Positions 16,182-24,976 of a DNA stretch of 50,521 bases are shown here, in pieces. The position numbers were made by a program, and so were the translations under genes. This DNA comes from UBA10365 sp041441915 (GTDB taxonomy: Bacteria; Pseudomonadota; Alphaproteobacteria; Rhodobacterales; Rhodobacteraceae), in NCBI GenBank assembly GCA_041441915.1, contig JASDRS010000024.1, positions 1 through 50,521 of the forward strand. The letters are read 5' to 3'. The stretch's first letter is position 1. Each line of letters opens with the position of its first letter. The notes below the pieces were generated by a model, which searched no databases, had not been told where the DNA came from, and saw nothing but the letters and a program-made list of their open reading frames with translations.

Positions 16182-16568
16182 ATGGACGACGCAAAAATAT
16201 TCGCCATTGTTTTTATTTTGACAGCTTCCGTTTTAGGACTAGCTGGGTTGGTTTATTGGACAATAGAATCCCCTGAAAAAGTAATTGTTGTGAATGTCAA
16301 AATTGAAAATAATTGTGGAATCGACTCGGGTTATTTTGTTGTTGAAACCACAGAAACCCATCGACGGATAAACTTTGTTAATGACGCAGCAAAAATTGTG
16401 GCGCGCTCTTCTGAAAAGTTGCGGCTTGCACTTGACCCAAAATTTCGTGGGGTGACGTTTTCTGGGTATGAAATCTCGGTCAAGGATCATGTACTTTTTC
16501 ATGCTGATTGTTCGGGAACTGCCCACCAACAGTCGGTTTTTAATTCCATGCGCGAACAGTTCAATTAA
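16182..16568 (+). CDS. Small membrane-anchored protein of unknown function
   Basis: This 128-residue protein begins with a hydrophobic helix (residues 6-28, IFAIVFILTASVLGLAGLVY) and has a predicted periplasmic domain of about 100 residues. I do not recognise a family. The domain has two cysteines, in NNCGIDSGYF and HADCSGTAH, that could form a disulfide. It stands alone, convergent with the WaaA-like gene whose end lies six bases beyond its stop. Composition is moderately AT-rich. The open frame, the signal-anchor and good spacing argue that it is real, but no function can be assigned. Confidence 0.55.
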   Translation: MDDAKIFAIVFILTASVLGLAGLVYWTIESPEKVIVVNVKIENNCGIDSGYFVVETTETHRRINFVNDAAKIVARSSEKLRLALDPKFRGVTFSGYEISVKDHVLFHADCSGTAHQQSVFNSMREQFN

Positions 16569-16573
16569 TTGAT

Positions 16574-17917
16574 TTATATAGTAAAATTTAAGAATTTATA
16601 CTGGGTTAAAAGGCTAAGTGCCCGATCCGTTGCACCACCATGTTCGGCAACAAACGCTACAACTCTGTCGCGCTCTAGTGCTAAATCCTCGCCCCTCCCA
16701 ATCTTTAGCCAGTGATCGAGCAGATCTTGCGGTGACGCAACGCGGGTCAAAATCCCCGCGGCCAACGCTTCTGTAGCAGGGTACTCAATACCCCAAATGC
16801 TTGGTCCAACTGTTACGGGTTTAAACAGACGCAGGGGTTCAATGATATTATGACTGCCTTCATCAATAAAGGAATCGCCCATAAAAATTTGTTCAGATAT
16901 TTTAAAATAAAAATTAATCTCACCAATCGAGTCGCCAAAAAGACCGTCGTAACTGTCTAGTGATATTAATGCGCAGGACAGTTCTCTCGTCAAATGTTCC
17001 GACCTTCGCAGCATTTTTAGGCCATTTGTCGCCAACTTGTCGGCTGTGGCGTTAAATTCAGCTGGATGGCGTGGCACATAGACAAAGAAGGGATTTAGAC
17101 CGCTTTGTTGTAAGCCCTCTAGTACGGGCGCAAGTAGTGCATCTTCATCTGGATGGGTGCTTGCAAAGCAAAATACGGGCCGTTCACCGATCTTTTGGCG
17201 TAGGGTTTTGGCTGCCATTAGATGTGCAGCGGGGATTGGAAGCTCAAAACGCAATTCGCCCATCACTTCTATGGGGGCCGCGCCGCAATCTTGAAACCGA
17301 GATGCATGGGTAAACGATTTGGCCATAATGAGGGAAAACCCCCGCACCAGATGGCGTCGCAAGGCGGGCCAAGACTTGTCGCGCAAAAAGCTTCGAATGG
17401 GATATTGTGCCTGAGCCATGATCAAGGGGACTTTGCACGATGCTGCGGCTGCTATAAGGCCGGGCCAAAGTTCGATCTCTAAGATCATCCCACACGTGGG
17501 CTTGTGGCGCCGCAAAAATCGACGCACCACCCAGGGCGCATCAAAAGGTACCCAAGTCAGATGCACCTGGCCTCTGTCAATGTCTTGTGCAAAAGTGCTC
17601 AGCGCAGCTTTGCGCCCTGCTGCAGTCATGGTGCTGATAAGAATTTTTTCGCCGCGAACTAATAAAGCAGAGATTAAGGGTTGTGCGGCGCGTAATTCAC
17701 CCAGCGAAACTGCGTGAACCCAAATTGCTCCTGATATGGGGGCCGCCCCACCACCAAACCTCTCGACTAACGTGGAAAAGTAAAGAGGTTCCTTCCAACT
17801 GCGTTTCCACAAATAGACTATGACAACTGGTAATCCTATGGTCCATAATAGACTATAGAGAAACAAAAACAAACGATCCATCATCCGATAAGGATAGGTC
17901 ATATGGCTGCCTTCCAT
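16574..17917 (-). CDS. Divergent WaaA/Kdo-transferase homologue (GT30)
   Basis: This 447-residue membrane-anchored glycosyltransferase is related to 3-deoxy-D-manno-octulosonic acid transferase. An N-terminal hydrophobic anchor (about 16-36) precedes VHAVSLGELRAAQPLI, which holds the expected catalytic Glu74. EIELWPGLIAAA matches the family's E-x-E-x-WP block. Other blocks are unusual: AQAQYPIRSF stands where WaaA normally has a NARLSERS-like sequence, and GDSFIDEGSHNIIEP replaces the GGH-N-P-L-EP block. It is not next to lpxK as the housekeeping gene often is. It ends a run of overlapping genes with a GMC oxidoreductase, a CMP-sugar synthetase and an aminotransferase. It may therefore use a CMP-nonulosonate rather than CMP-Kdo, which is inference. 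The start is ATG 17917 or 17902. Confidence 0.72.
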   Translation of the reverse strand: MEGSHMTYPYRMMDRLFLFLYSLLWTIGLPVVIVYLWKRSWKEPLYFSTLVERFGGGAAPISGAIWVHAVSLGELRAAQPLISALLVRGEKILISTMTAAGRKAALSTFAQDIDRGQVHLTWVPFDAPWVVRRFLRRHKPTCGMILEIELWPGLIAAAASCKVPLIMAQAQYPIRSFLRDKSWPALRRHLVRGFSLIMAKSFTHASRFQDCGAAPIEVMGELRFELPIPAAHLMAAKTLRQKIGERPVFCFASTHPDEDALLAPVLEGLQQSGLNPFFVYVPRHPAEFNATADKLATNGLKMLRRSEHLTRELSCALISLDSYDGLFGDSIGEINFYFKISEQIFMGDSFIDEGSHNIIEPLRLFKPVTVGPSIWGIEYPATEALAAGILTRVASPQDLLDHWLKIGRGEDLALERDRVVAFVAEHGGATDRALSLLTQYKFLNFTI

Positions 17918-19440
17918 CCCTTTTGGTGCGCAAAAAGGCGCGCAAGTGCGATGGTAGGCAGGTAGGAATGCGATGACAACTGGTCTGGCATCACACTGGC
18001 ATCGACCACGTAAAGTCCGCTTAGGCCAAACACCCCAAAATCTGGCCCCACCACACCAATTTTTTCTGACTGGGCCATGCGGTTTGACCCAAGAAGGTGA
18101 TAGCCAGAATAGGCACCGTCACGCAAGAATTGCTCTTGCTCATGGGCAGGAACTTCGTCATCAGGTGTGAAACCCATCGATTTAATCAACTGGTAAGCCG
18201 CCGCTAAACCAGCCTTTGCCATGATCAAATCCTGTGGATCGGTTAAAAAAGCAGGGTCAATAAGCGGTGCGGCGTTTGCATCAAGCGTGATACTGCCCTC
18301 TGAGCGCGGCCAAAGCGGCGAAAACCCGATCGAGGCCTTTTGTCCCCGTTCAAATTGGATGCCTTGATCAGAGATGCAGCTGCGGTCTTGCGTGAAATGT
18401 ACCAGTTGCAGGCGCACGGCCAGCTGATCTTTTAAGGAAATATTCACGCCTGCCGAAGCGCCTGGACCGCGCACTACAGTGTTCTTAAAACCCAGTATAA
18501 ACTTAACCCCTTCGAACATCGCGGCAAGCCCGCGGGTCTTTTGATTAAGGGTGTTATGCCCAGGTGCTGCAAATGGGATGCGGATATTGGGATGATCTTT
18601 CAAATGTTTGCCTACGTGCAATAGATTATGCTGGCAAGTAATTTTGGCCTGTTCCAAAACTACGCGGTCGCCAATGCCCGATCGCATCAATATCAAAGGT
18701 GACTGTACCACCCCCGCCGCAAGCACAATTTGGTCAGCGGCTAATTTATGTGACTGCCCCCCATGCAGATAGGTAACGCCCGTAACCCTCGCCCCGTCCA
18801 TGGACAACCTGGTCACTTTGGCATCTTGTATCAGGGTGATATTGGCGTGATTCGCGGTGAGCCGGTAGCCATCAAAATGGTTGAAGCGGAGGCCACGCTT
18901 GGTGTGGACGCTGAGCGTTCTAGCTTTAAAAAACGGATCAGAATTAGGAAAATCCTTTGCTGCATGCTCCAAAAAAATTTTGGTCAGTCCATCGGTCCAA
19001 CTGTCTTGTCGGCTAATCTGGCATTCGCCTGAGCGGTCAAGCCCTAATAGAATGGCCGCAATATCGGCTGGGCTCCAAAAAGGAAAGCACGCCTCATACC
19101 GCGCCATTGGCCCTGCGTCGGCAACATTGCCATTGATCCTGCTTGAACCACCCAGGCCACGCCCTAAAATCAGTGGCAAAATACGTTTTCTTAGGCCCTT
19201 TTGTGGCAAAGTTTTGTCATGACTGACAAATCTCAGATTGGCGATGATTTTGCCGACCAGCAGTGGCACGCGCTGCATGACGTGGCGACCTTTGGGTAGG
19301 CCGTCTTCCAAGAGTGTTATTTTTTGACCTGCTCGACTGGCGATGCGGGCTATTTCAAGCCCAGCAGATCCGCCGCCTATTATAATTATATCAGGACGTT
19401 GGTCGGACAAAGTTGATCCCTTCTTTACAAAGCCAATCAT
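17899..19440 (-). CDS. GMC-family FAD oxidoreductase
   Basis: This flavoprotein of about 513 residues belongs to the glucose-methanol-choline family. The FAD Rossmann motif IIIGGGSAGLEIARIAS is near the start, followed by GRGLGGSSRINGNV (the second GMC signature). The C-terminal block GLYVVDASVMPDQLSSHSYL carries the active-site His region, with an upstream GYHLLGSNRM. GMC enzymes oxidise alcohols or sugars. Its place between a CMP-sugar synthetase and a WaaA-like transferase suggests modification of a surface sugar. The start is uncertain: ATG 19440 lacks a ribosome site, while TTG 19410 has AAGAAGGGA about six bases upstream. Either start overlaps the end of the cytidylyltransferase gene. 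Confidence 0.85.
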   Translation of the reverse strand: MIGFVKKGSTLSDQRPDIIIIGGGSAGLEIARIASRAGQKITLLEDGLPKGRHVMQRVPLLVGKIIANLRFVSHDKTLPQKGLRKRILPLILGRGLGGSSRINGNVADAGPMARYEACFPFWSPADIAAILLGLDRSGECQISRQDSWTDGLTKIFLEHAAKDFPNSDPFFKARTLSVHTKRGLRFNHFDGYRLTANHANITLIQDAKVTRLSMDGARVTGVTYLHGGQSHKLAADQIVLAAGVVQSPLILMRSGIGDRVVLEQAKITCQHNLLHVGKHLKDHPNIRIPFAAPGHNTLNQKTRGLAAMFEGVKFILGFKNTVVRGPGASAGVNISLKDQLAVRLQLVHFTQDRSCISDQGIQFERGQKASIGFSPLWPRSEGSITLDANAAPLIDPAFLTDPQDLIMAKAGLAAAYQLIKSMGFTPDDEVPAHEQEQFLRDGAYSGYHLLGSNRMAQSEKIGVVGPDFGVFGLSGLYVVDASVMPDQLSSHSYLPTIALARLFAHQKGWKAAI

Positions 19441-20104
19441 GCAGCGCCAGCGACATATGCCAGTCAAGTGGTGTGTCTATATCTACGGCGTGGGGGATAT
19501 TCAGACTGTGAAATTGCGTTTGCCCCGTTGGCATAAAGGAACGTGTCGCTGCCAATTGCGCCAGATTGCCGGCGTAAAGACTGCCGTCCACGAAGCGGAT
19601 TGATGCTCTACGATCTTGGCGCCGAGTGGCGGGCTTGGTATTTATAACGGGTAGCTTGCTGGCCAGATCGGTTAAGTCATGGGGATCTTCAACCGGCACC
19701 GTACAAGAGACCTGCGATCCTGCATTTTGGGCAATGGACGCAAAACTGTCAAGATCAGACAAGAGCCGCAAGGGCGAAGTCGGTTGTAGCAACAAATACC
19801 GCCCCCTATTTCCTATTCCTGCAAAATTGGCCCCATCCAAGACGACATCTGACATTTCTGCCGTATCACTTGCCAGCGCCTCGGGTCGGGGGCGTAGTGT
19901 GATGTTTTTGGAATATTTTTGCACTACCAAAGCTGACACTTTAGGGCAATCTGTGGTGACTTGTACCGTTGCCCCCAGAATATTTTTTTGTAAATAAAGG
20001 GCTGCGCTTAAGCTCCATTCAATAAGTGAAAAGCCGCAAAACGGCAAGATATTCTTGCCAGGAAAGCCTTTTGAACCCACCCTCGCGGGCACGATAATCA
20101 GCAT
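19391..20104 (-). CDS. neuA: CMP-nonulosonate cytidylyltransferase (NeuA-like)
   Basis: This 237-residue cytidylyltransferase activates a nine-carbon acidic sugar with CTP. The N-terminal nucleotide loop MLIIVPARVGSKGFPGKN is the family hallmark. LRPRPEALASDTAEMSDVVLDG and LLLQPTSPLRLLSDLDSF match the sugar-binding and PTSP motifs of CMP-sialic and CMP-legionaminic acid synthetases. It overlaps the aminotransferase gene by seven bases upstream and the GMC gene downstream, so the four are almost surely co-transcribed. neuB and neuC homologues lie 3.8 kb away on the plus strand. Whether the sugar is Neu5Ac, legionaminate or another cannot be decided. CMP-Kdo synthetase is less likely from the motifs. 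Confidence 0.82.
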   Translation of the reverse strand: MLIIVPARVGSKGFPGKNILPFCGFSLIEWSLSAALYLQKNILGATVQVTTDCPKVSALVVQKYSKNITLRPRPEALASDTAEMSDVVLDGANFAGIGNRGRYLLLQPTSPLRLLSDLDSFASIAQNAGSQVSCTVPVEDPHDLTDLASKLPVINTKPATRRQDRRASIRFVDGSLYAGNLAQLAATRSFMPTGQTQFHSLNIPHAVDIDTPLDWHMSLALHDWLCKEGINFVRPTS

Positions 20105-21240
20105 TTTTCGGCCATGTCCTGCAGTTTCGCTCCTAAATTCGCGTAATCTTGCACTGATTTTCCTAAAGCCACTGGCACGGCAATTTGCCGCAGTAATAGC
20201 GCTTCTGTAGCCAAAGCGGCCCTGGTTGTGGTGTCAAATCCCATATGGCCCCAATAGACTGAGCAGTGCCAGTTCATAGCGTCAGGCAGATTTTTAGTGC
20301 CAAACCCCAAAAGGTTCAGTGCCGCGATTATTTCACCGCGCAGGGTTTCATTTTTGACTTCCACAATGAATGTATCATAAGCTGGTTCTGCCTTGGCAGG
20401 GATCAGGCGCTTTTTCATCAGATTAGATCTAATACCTGCATCCAGCGCCTGATAGCGCTCCTTTGTCTGCGAGATGATCATTTCAAGCTTACCAAGCTGT
20501 ACTTTACCCACAACGGCATTCATTTCGCCCATGCGGTAATTGAAACCACTAAGGCCCGCCGTGTCTAAGCCACGTGGTAAATTGGGCAAGTTTTTATGGC
20601 CGTGGTCGTGATATTGCCGTGCCTTTTCCCCCAAAGAGGGGTTCGAGGTCAGCACTAATCCGCCTTCGCCCGTGGTGATCGTTTTACCAAAGTCAAAGCT
20701 GTAAACGCCCATGTCACCCAAAGTGCCAAGCGCACGACCATCGTAAAACCCCCCCACTGACTCGCAAGCATCTTCGACTACATAAAGATCATGGGCCGCC
20801 GCAATGGCCAATATACGGTCCATTTCTGCCGCAACGCCTAGCATGTGCACGGGCATAATCGCTTTGGTTTGCGCAGTAATTAACCCTTCGATCTGGTTGG
20901 GGTCCATATTGAGCGTGCCGTCTGAGCCCGCAATCACAGGAACAGCGCCGCAATCTACGATCGCTTCCAACGTTGCGATGAAGTTGAAACATTGTGTGAT
21001 GATTTCGTCACCGGGCTGAATATTCATGGCTTTGAGCGCCACTTTAATAGCTGCCGTACCTGAGGAGACACAAAGTCCTTCTGCAGCGCCAAAATGTTGG
21101 GCCAATTGCGTTTCGAATTCGCGCACATGAAAACGTTTTCGTCGCGCCTGAAAGCCATGCGCAAACAAAACGCCACCTTCCTCAAACAGGTCCCAAAGGG
21201 CTTGCTGTTCTTCTTTACCGATCACTTCATATCCAGGCAT
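20098..21240 (-). CDS. DegT/DnrJ/EryC1/StrS-family sugar aminotransferase
   Basis: This 380-residue PLP enzyme puts an amino group on a nucleotide-linked keto-sugar. CVSSGTAAIKVALKAMNI binds the PLP phosphate, and VVEDACESVGGFYDG supplies the Asp that contacts the ring nitrogen. The internal aldimine Lys is in SFDFGKTITTGEGG. SGFNYRMGEMNAVVGKVQL is the usual substrate-binding stretch. ATG 21240 has AAAGGG about eight bases upstream. It is the first gene of the minus-strand arm of the nonulosonate locus and could play a LegC-like role if the product is a diamino sugar. No matching dehydratase is in the window. Confidence 0.88.
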   Translation of the reverse strand: MPGYEVIGKEEQQALWDLFEEGGVLFAHGFQARRKRFHVREFETQLAQHFGAAEGLCVSSGTAAIKVALKAMNIQPGDEIITQCFNFIATLEAIVDCGAVPVIAGSDGTLNMDPNQIEGLITAQTKAIMPVHMLGVAAEMDRILAIAAAHDLYVVEDACESVGGFYDGRALGTLGDMGVYSFDFGKTITTGEGGLVLTSNPSLGEKARQYHDHGHKNLPNLPRGLDTAGLSGFNYRMGEMNAVVGKVQLGKLEMIISQTKERYQALDAGIRSNLMKKRLIPAKAEPAYDTFIVEVKNETLRGEIIAALNLLGFGTKNLPDAMNWHCSVYWGHMGFDTTTRAALATEALLLRQIAVPVALGKSVQDYANLGAKLQDMAEKC

Positions 21241-21430
21241 GCTTAACCCTTTGGCTGTTGTTTAGGATTTACTAAAGGATCAGCGTCAAAGCCGCAAGGA
21301 AAGCACGCGTGCAGTGACAGCTTTGTGCAATTGGCTGCTTTGATTTGAAGTAAATTTGGGCTAGGGAGGGTTGACTTGCAGCCATTTTGTATAGTCACTG
21401 GACCACCCCTACCTAAAGGCGAATGCGGCG

Positions 21431-22852
21431 ATGAGCTTTGTAATATATGTCAACGGCTTGGTTATGATGTTCTTTGCCTTCTTGATGGTCTTGGTAGCGT
21501 TTTTATTTCCAAGCACCGGATCAGTCTTTTTTGAATCGTCAATGTTGGTGGGGCTTTTGGGGCTCTTTCTGGCGGTCGCCACGGCGTCAACCCTTAGCAG
21601 TATTTCGCGCCTACATACTTTTTTGTTGACCACTTCCGTTTGGATGACTTCCGCATTAGCTGGGGCAGTACCACTTTATATTTGGGGCCTTAGCAGCGTA
21701 GACGCGGTCTTTGAGGCGATGTCGGGCATCACGACGACAGGATCAACAATATTAAACAATCTTGATCGATCTCCCCGCGGTATTTTGATTTGGCGGTCGA
21801 TGCTGCAAGGCATCGGTGGAGTTGGGTTTATTGTTACGGGCATTGCGCTTTTGCCCATTTTAAAGGTAGGTGGAATGCAACTTTTTCGGACAGAAAGTTC
21901 GGACAAGGGTGAAAAAGAGCTAAGCTCTGCAACCAAATTTGCCTCAGCGACGCTGATTGTTTATGCAGCTTTGATATTTCTGTGCTTTGTGGCCTATTTA
22001 ATTGGTGGCATGAATTTCTTTGATGCAGCAACTCATGCCATGACGACTTTAGCGACGGGTGGTTATTCGAATTACGATGCTTCATTCGGACATTTTTCTA
22101 GTCCTTTTTTACAATGGGCCTGCACATTTTTTATGGTGTTGGGGGCTTTGCCATTTGCCTATTACATTCGTATTTTTAATCGTGGAGCATTTAAAAGTGA
22201 GCAAGTTGGTGTCATGCTTATTTGTTTTTTTATTGTGATCTCGCTTATGACATTATGGCTTGTTAGCACCCGTAACTACCCCGTTTTTGAGGCTTTGCGT
22301 TTGGCTGCATTTAACGTGGTTTCGGTGGTAACTACCACTGGCTATGCAACGGATGATTATGATAAATGGGGACCATTTGCGATGATGGTATTTTTTGTTT
22401 TGACGGCGGTTGGTGGCTGCACTGGCTCAACATCGGGTGGCGCTAAGACTATGCGGTGGATTATCTTGTATCGCGCTGCGCGTAATAAGTTTAAAGGTCT
22501 TTACACTCCCCACTCTGTTACTACCATTCGTTATGAGGGGACGGCGATTGACGACAGTGTTATATCTGGGATTATTGGATTTTTTACAATTTTTTTATTT
22601 AGCTTTACAATATTATCACTGATTTTGACGCTTTATGGATTAGATTTTGAAACTGCAATTAGTGGGTCGCTCACAACGTTGGCTAATGTAGGGCCGGGGC
22701 TTGGCGATACTATTGGTCCCGGTGGTAATTTCTCTAGTCTCGCCGACCCAGTAAAAATAATTTTGACGATCGGCATGTATTGTGGCCGCCTTGAAATGGT
22801 TACCATCTTTGTTCTGCTGACAGCTACCTTTTGGCGCGAGCTTAAGGCCTAG
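21431..22852 (+). CDS. trkH: TrkH-family potassium transporter subunit
   Basis: This 473-residue membrane protein forms the K+-conducting part of Trk/Ktr uptake. Four pore segments carry the selectivity-filter glycines in order: SGITTTGSTIL (about 97-107), TTLATGGYSNY, SVVTTTGYATDD and TLANVGPGLGDT. An N-terminal helix pair and the GIGGVGFIVTGIALLP stretch are typical. No trkA gene (the regulatory ring) is adjacent. It is divergent from the aminotransferase gene and its stop overlaps the stop of the K+ channel gene by four bases. The two K+ proteins may be expressed under related conditions, but this is inference. Confidence 0.93.
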   Translation: MSFVIYVNGLVMMFFAFLMVLVAFLFPSTGSVFFESSMLVGLLGLFLAVATASTLSSISRLHTFLLTTSVWMTSALAGAVPLYIWGLSSVDAVFEAMSGITTTGSTILNNLDRSPRGILIWRSMLQGIGGVGFIVTGIALLPILKVGGMQLFRTESSDKGEKELSSATKFASATLIVYAALIFLCFVAYLIGGMNFFDAATHAMTTLATGGYSNYDASFGHFSSPFLQWACTFFMVLGALPFAYYIRIFNRGAFKSEQVGVMLICFFIVISLMTLWLVSTRNYPVFEALRLAAFNVVSVVTTTGYATDDYDKWGPFAMMVFFVLTAVGGCTGSTSGGAKTMRWIILYRAARNKFKGLYTPHSVTTIRYEGTAIDDSVISGIIGFFTIFLFSFTILSLILTLYGLDFETAISGSLTTLANVGPGLGDTIGPGGNFSSLADPVKIILTIGMYCGRLEMVTIFVLLTATFWRELKA

Positions 22853-23763
22853 CTTTTATTATCATGCAATTCTTTTTTGGCCTGAATATATAATGCAGCT
22901 ACTTGGTCTTCTGACAAGTTAAAGGCCACACGTAAACTCTCAAGCGACGCCCGTTCGTCATCGTCGAGCACACCGTCCTCTAAAGCTTTCCGCAGTTGAG
23001 TTTCAAAAATTATTTTCCGGCGCGCCATTTGATTGGCAAAGGCGCTGGCCACGATACCAGTAAGCAAAGCCAAAACACACACGCCCATAAAGGCCGTAAC
23101 AATCGAGATGACTTTACCTAACCATGTTATAGGGCTGACATCACCATAACCCACCGTGGTAAGCGTAATTAAAGACCAATAAATAGAATCTGGGATCGAC
23201 GAGAACTTTTCGGGCTGGTGATGGGTTTCAGCGAAATACATCAGCGTTGAGGTCAAGATCACCGCGATTAACAACAAATACAGTGCTGCAACAAAGGCTT
23301 TGCGTTCTTGGTAAACAGCTGAAAACAAATCTTCGATGGCAGTTGAGTAATGTGATAATTTGAAAACACGTAGCAAACGCACCGTACGCAAAATGCGTAA
23401 ATCCAAACCGGGGACCAAAATTTGCAAGTAAAAGGGCGCGGTTGATGCTAAATCAACCAAACCGTGAAAGCTAAAAATATAAGCTCGCCTGCCGCGCCAT
23501 TCCTGGCCTTCAAAAACAGCCGCCGACGACCATAAACGAAGAAAATATTCAATAGTGAAAAAGGCAATACTAAAGACTTCAAAGACATGAAACTGGGCGT
23601 GGAACGCCTCGTGTAAGTCACTTACCGATTCCAAGATGACAGCAATAACATTTGCGATGACAAAGCCGATAATAACCAGGTCGCACACCATACTGACACG
23701 GTCACCGCCATGGCCCTGACTCAATATTTTCATTGTGCGATTTTGTGCTGATTTATAACTCAT
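22849..23763 (-). CDS. Voltage-gated-type potassium channel
   Basis: This 304-residue channel has six membrane segments. The S4-like helix LRILRTVRLLRVFKLSHYS carries an Arg about every third residue. The pore loop has SIYWSLITLTTVGYGDVSP with the K+ filter TVGYGD. The tail after S6 (about residues 240-304) is hydrophilic and coiled-coil-like (ARRKIIFETQLRKALEDGV) and contains DDDERASLESLR. Similar alphaproteobacterial ion transporters end this way. It converges on trkH with a four-base overlap. It would conduct K+ in a voltage-sensitive manner, and gating direction cannot be inferred. Confidence 0.9.
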   Translation of the reverse strand: MSYKSAQNRTMKILSQGHGGDRVSMVCDLVIIGFVIANVIAVILESVSDLHEAFHAQFHVFEVFSIAFFTIEYFLRLWSSAAVFEGQEWRGRRAYIFSFHGLVDLASTAPFYLQILVPGLDLRILRTVRLLRVFKLSHYSTAIEDLFSAVYQERKAFVAALYLLLIAVILTSTLMYFAETHHQPEKFSSIPDSIYWSLITLTTVGYGDVSPITWLGKVISIVTAFMGVCVLALLTGIVASAFANQMARRKIIFETQLRKALEDGVLDDDERASLESLRVAFNLSEDQVAALYIQAKKELHDNKS

Positions 23764-23947
23764 CTGAATGCCTTGAAATCAATTTCAGTCGATATGTTAA
23801 GCGAATTCAAGTTTGGTTGTGAATTGCTAATTGATGCGAGATTAATGCGAATAGATTGCGGTTGCCAAGGGCTTGTGACAAAACATTACTGGAAATGAAG
23901 CTAAACTGTGGGGCCCAAGAGCGCCACTTTGAGCCAAAGGTAAAATA

Positions 23948-24976
23948 ATGAAGATTGCAGACCGTGAAATTGCCTCTCATTTGCCGCCCCTGGTGATTGC
24001 CGAAATAGGCATTAATCATGGCGGCGATTTGGCGGTTGCCAAGGAAATGGTGCGCCTTGCGCATAGGGCGGGCTGTGAATGTATAAAACACCAAACCCAT
24101 TTCATCGAAGATGAAATGACGGATGAGGCAAAGAGCATATTTCCACCCAATGCCGATGTTTCAATTTGGGACGTAATGGCGCGCTGTGCCTTGCCGTGCG
24201 ACGATGAAGTAGAGTTGATGCGATACACGCAAAGTTTGGGGATGATCTACATCTCAACCCCATTTTCGCGTGCGGCGGCTGATTTTTTGAACGAAATTGG
24301 CGTGCCGGCCTTTAAAATTGGTTCTGGAGAGGCTGATAATCTGCCTTTGATTCGCCACATCGCGCGCTTTGGTAAACCTATAATTTTGTCAACGGGGATG
24401 CAGAGTATTGAAACCGTCAAAGCGTCCGTCGCAATTTTAGACGCAGCGGAGGTCGAATATGCCTTACTTGAATGTACCAATCTGTACCCTTCACCCCCTG
24501 AAATTGTGTCTTTGCAAGGGGTGACTGAGCTTAAACTGGCCTTTCCGCGGGCGGTCGTAGGATTTTCTGACCATTCTATCGGGCCTGAAATGGCTCTGGC
24601 TTCGGTCGCCTTGGGCGCTGTAATTCTTGAGCGTCACTACACAGACAGTCGCTACCGAGCTGGCCCTGATATCATCAATTCGATGGATCCGGCCGAGTTA
24701 CGGTTTTTGATTGACAGATCGAAAGAAATTCACGTTGCGCTGATGAACCCAAAAGAGCGTACCTCGGCGGAAGAGCCTGTTTATCGCTTTGCGCGCGCTT
24801 CGATCGTTGCGGATAAAGACCTTCCTGAAGGCCATGTTATCACCGAAGCCGATATTTGGGCCCGGCGGCCTGGCTCAGGCGAAATTGCAGGCTATGATTT
24901 TGATAAAGTTTTGGGAAAATGCCTGACCCGCGCTGTAGCCCGCAACACGCAGCTAAAATGGGCTGATTTGGTTTGA
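23948..24976 (+). CDS. neuB: Nonulosonic-acid synthase (NeuB family)
   Basis: This 342-residue enzyme condenses phosphoenolpyruvate with an N-acetylhexosamine to make a nine-carbon acid. VIAEIGINHGGDLAVAKEM is the NeuB opening, and CIKHQTHF replaces the more usual VKFQ. FKIGSGEADNLPLIRHIA and PIILSTGMQSIETVKASV follow, then LLECTNLYPSPPE, GFSDHSIGPEMALASVALGA and the metal-binding His in ERHYTDS. A C-terminal SAF (antifreeze-like) domain starts near residue 278 (ARASIVADKDLPEGHVI). The segment DSRYRAGPDIINSM differs from the standard K-x-R-P-GPDH. AAAGG precedes the ATG. Its stop overlaps the neuC start (TTGA), so the two are translationally coupled. Confidence 0.9.
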   Translation: MKIADREIASHLPPLVIAEIGINHGGDLAVAKEMVRLAHRAGCECIKHQTHFIEDEMTDEAKSIFPPNADVSIWDVMARCALPCDDEVELMRYTQSLGMIYISTPFSRAAADFLNEIGVPAFKIGSGEADNLPLIRHIARFGKPIILSTGMQSIETVKASVAILDAAEVEYALLECTNLYPSPPEIVSLQGVTELKLAFPRAVVGFSDHSIGPEMALASVALGAVILERHYTDSRYRAGPDIINSMDPAELRFLIDRSKEIHVALMNPKERTSAEEPVYRFARASIVADKDLPEGHVITEADIWARRPGSGEIAGYDFDKVLGKCLTRAVARNTQLKWADLV

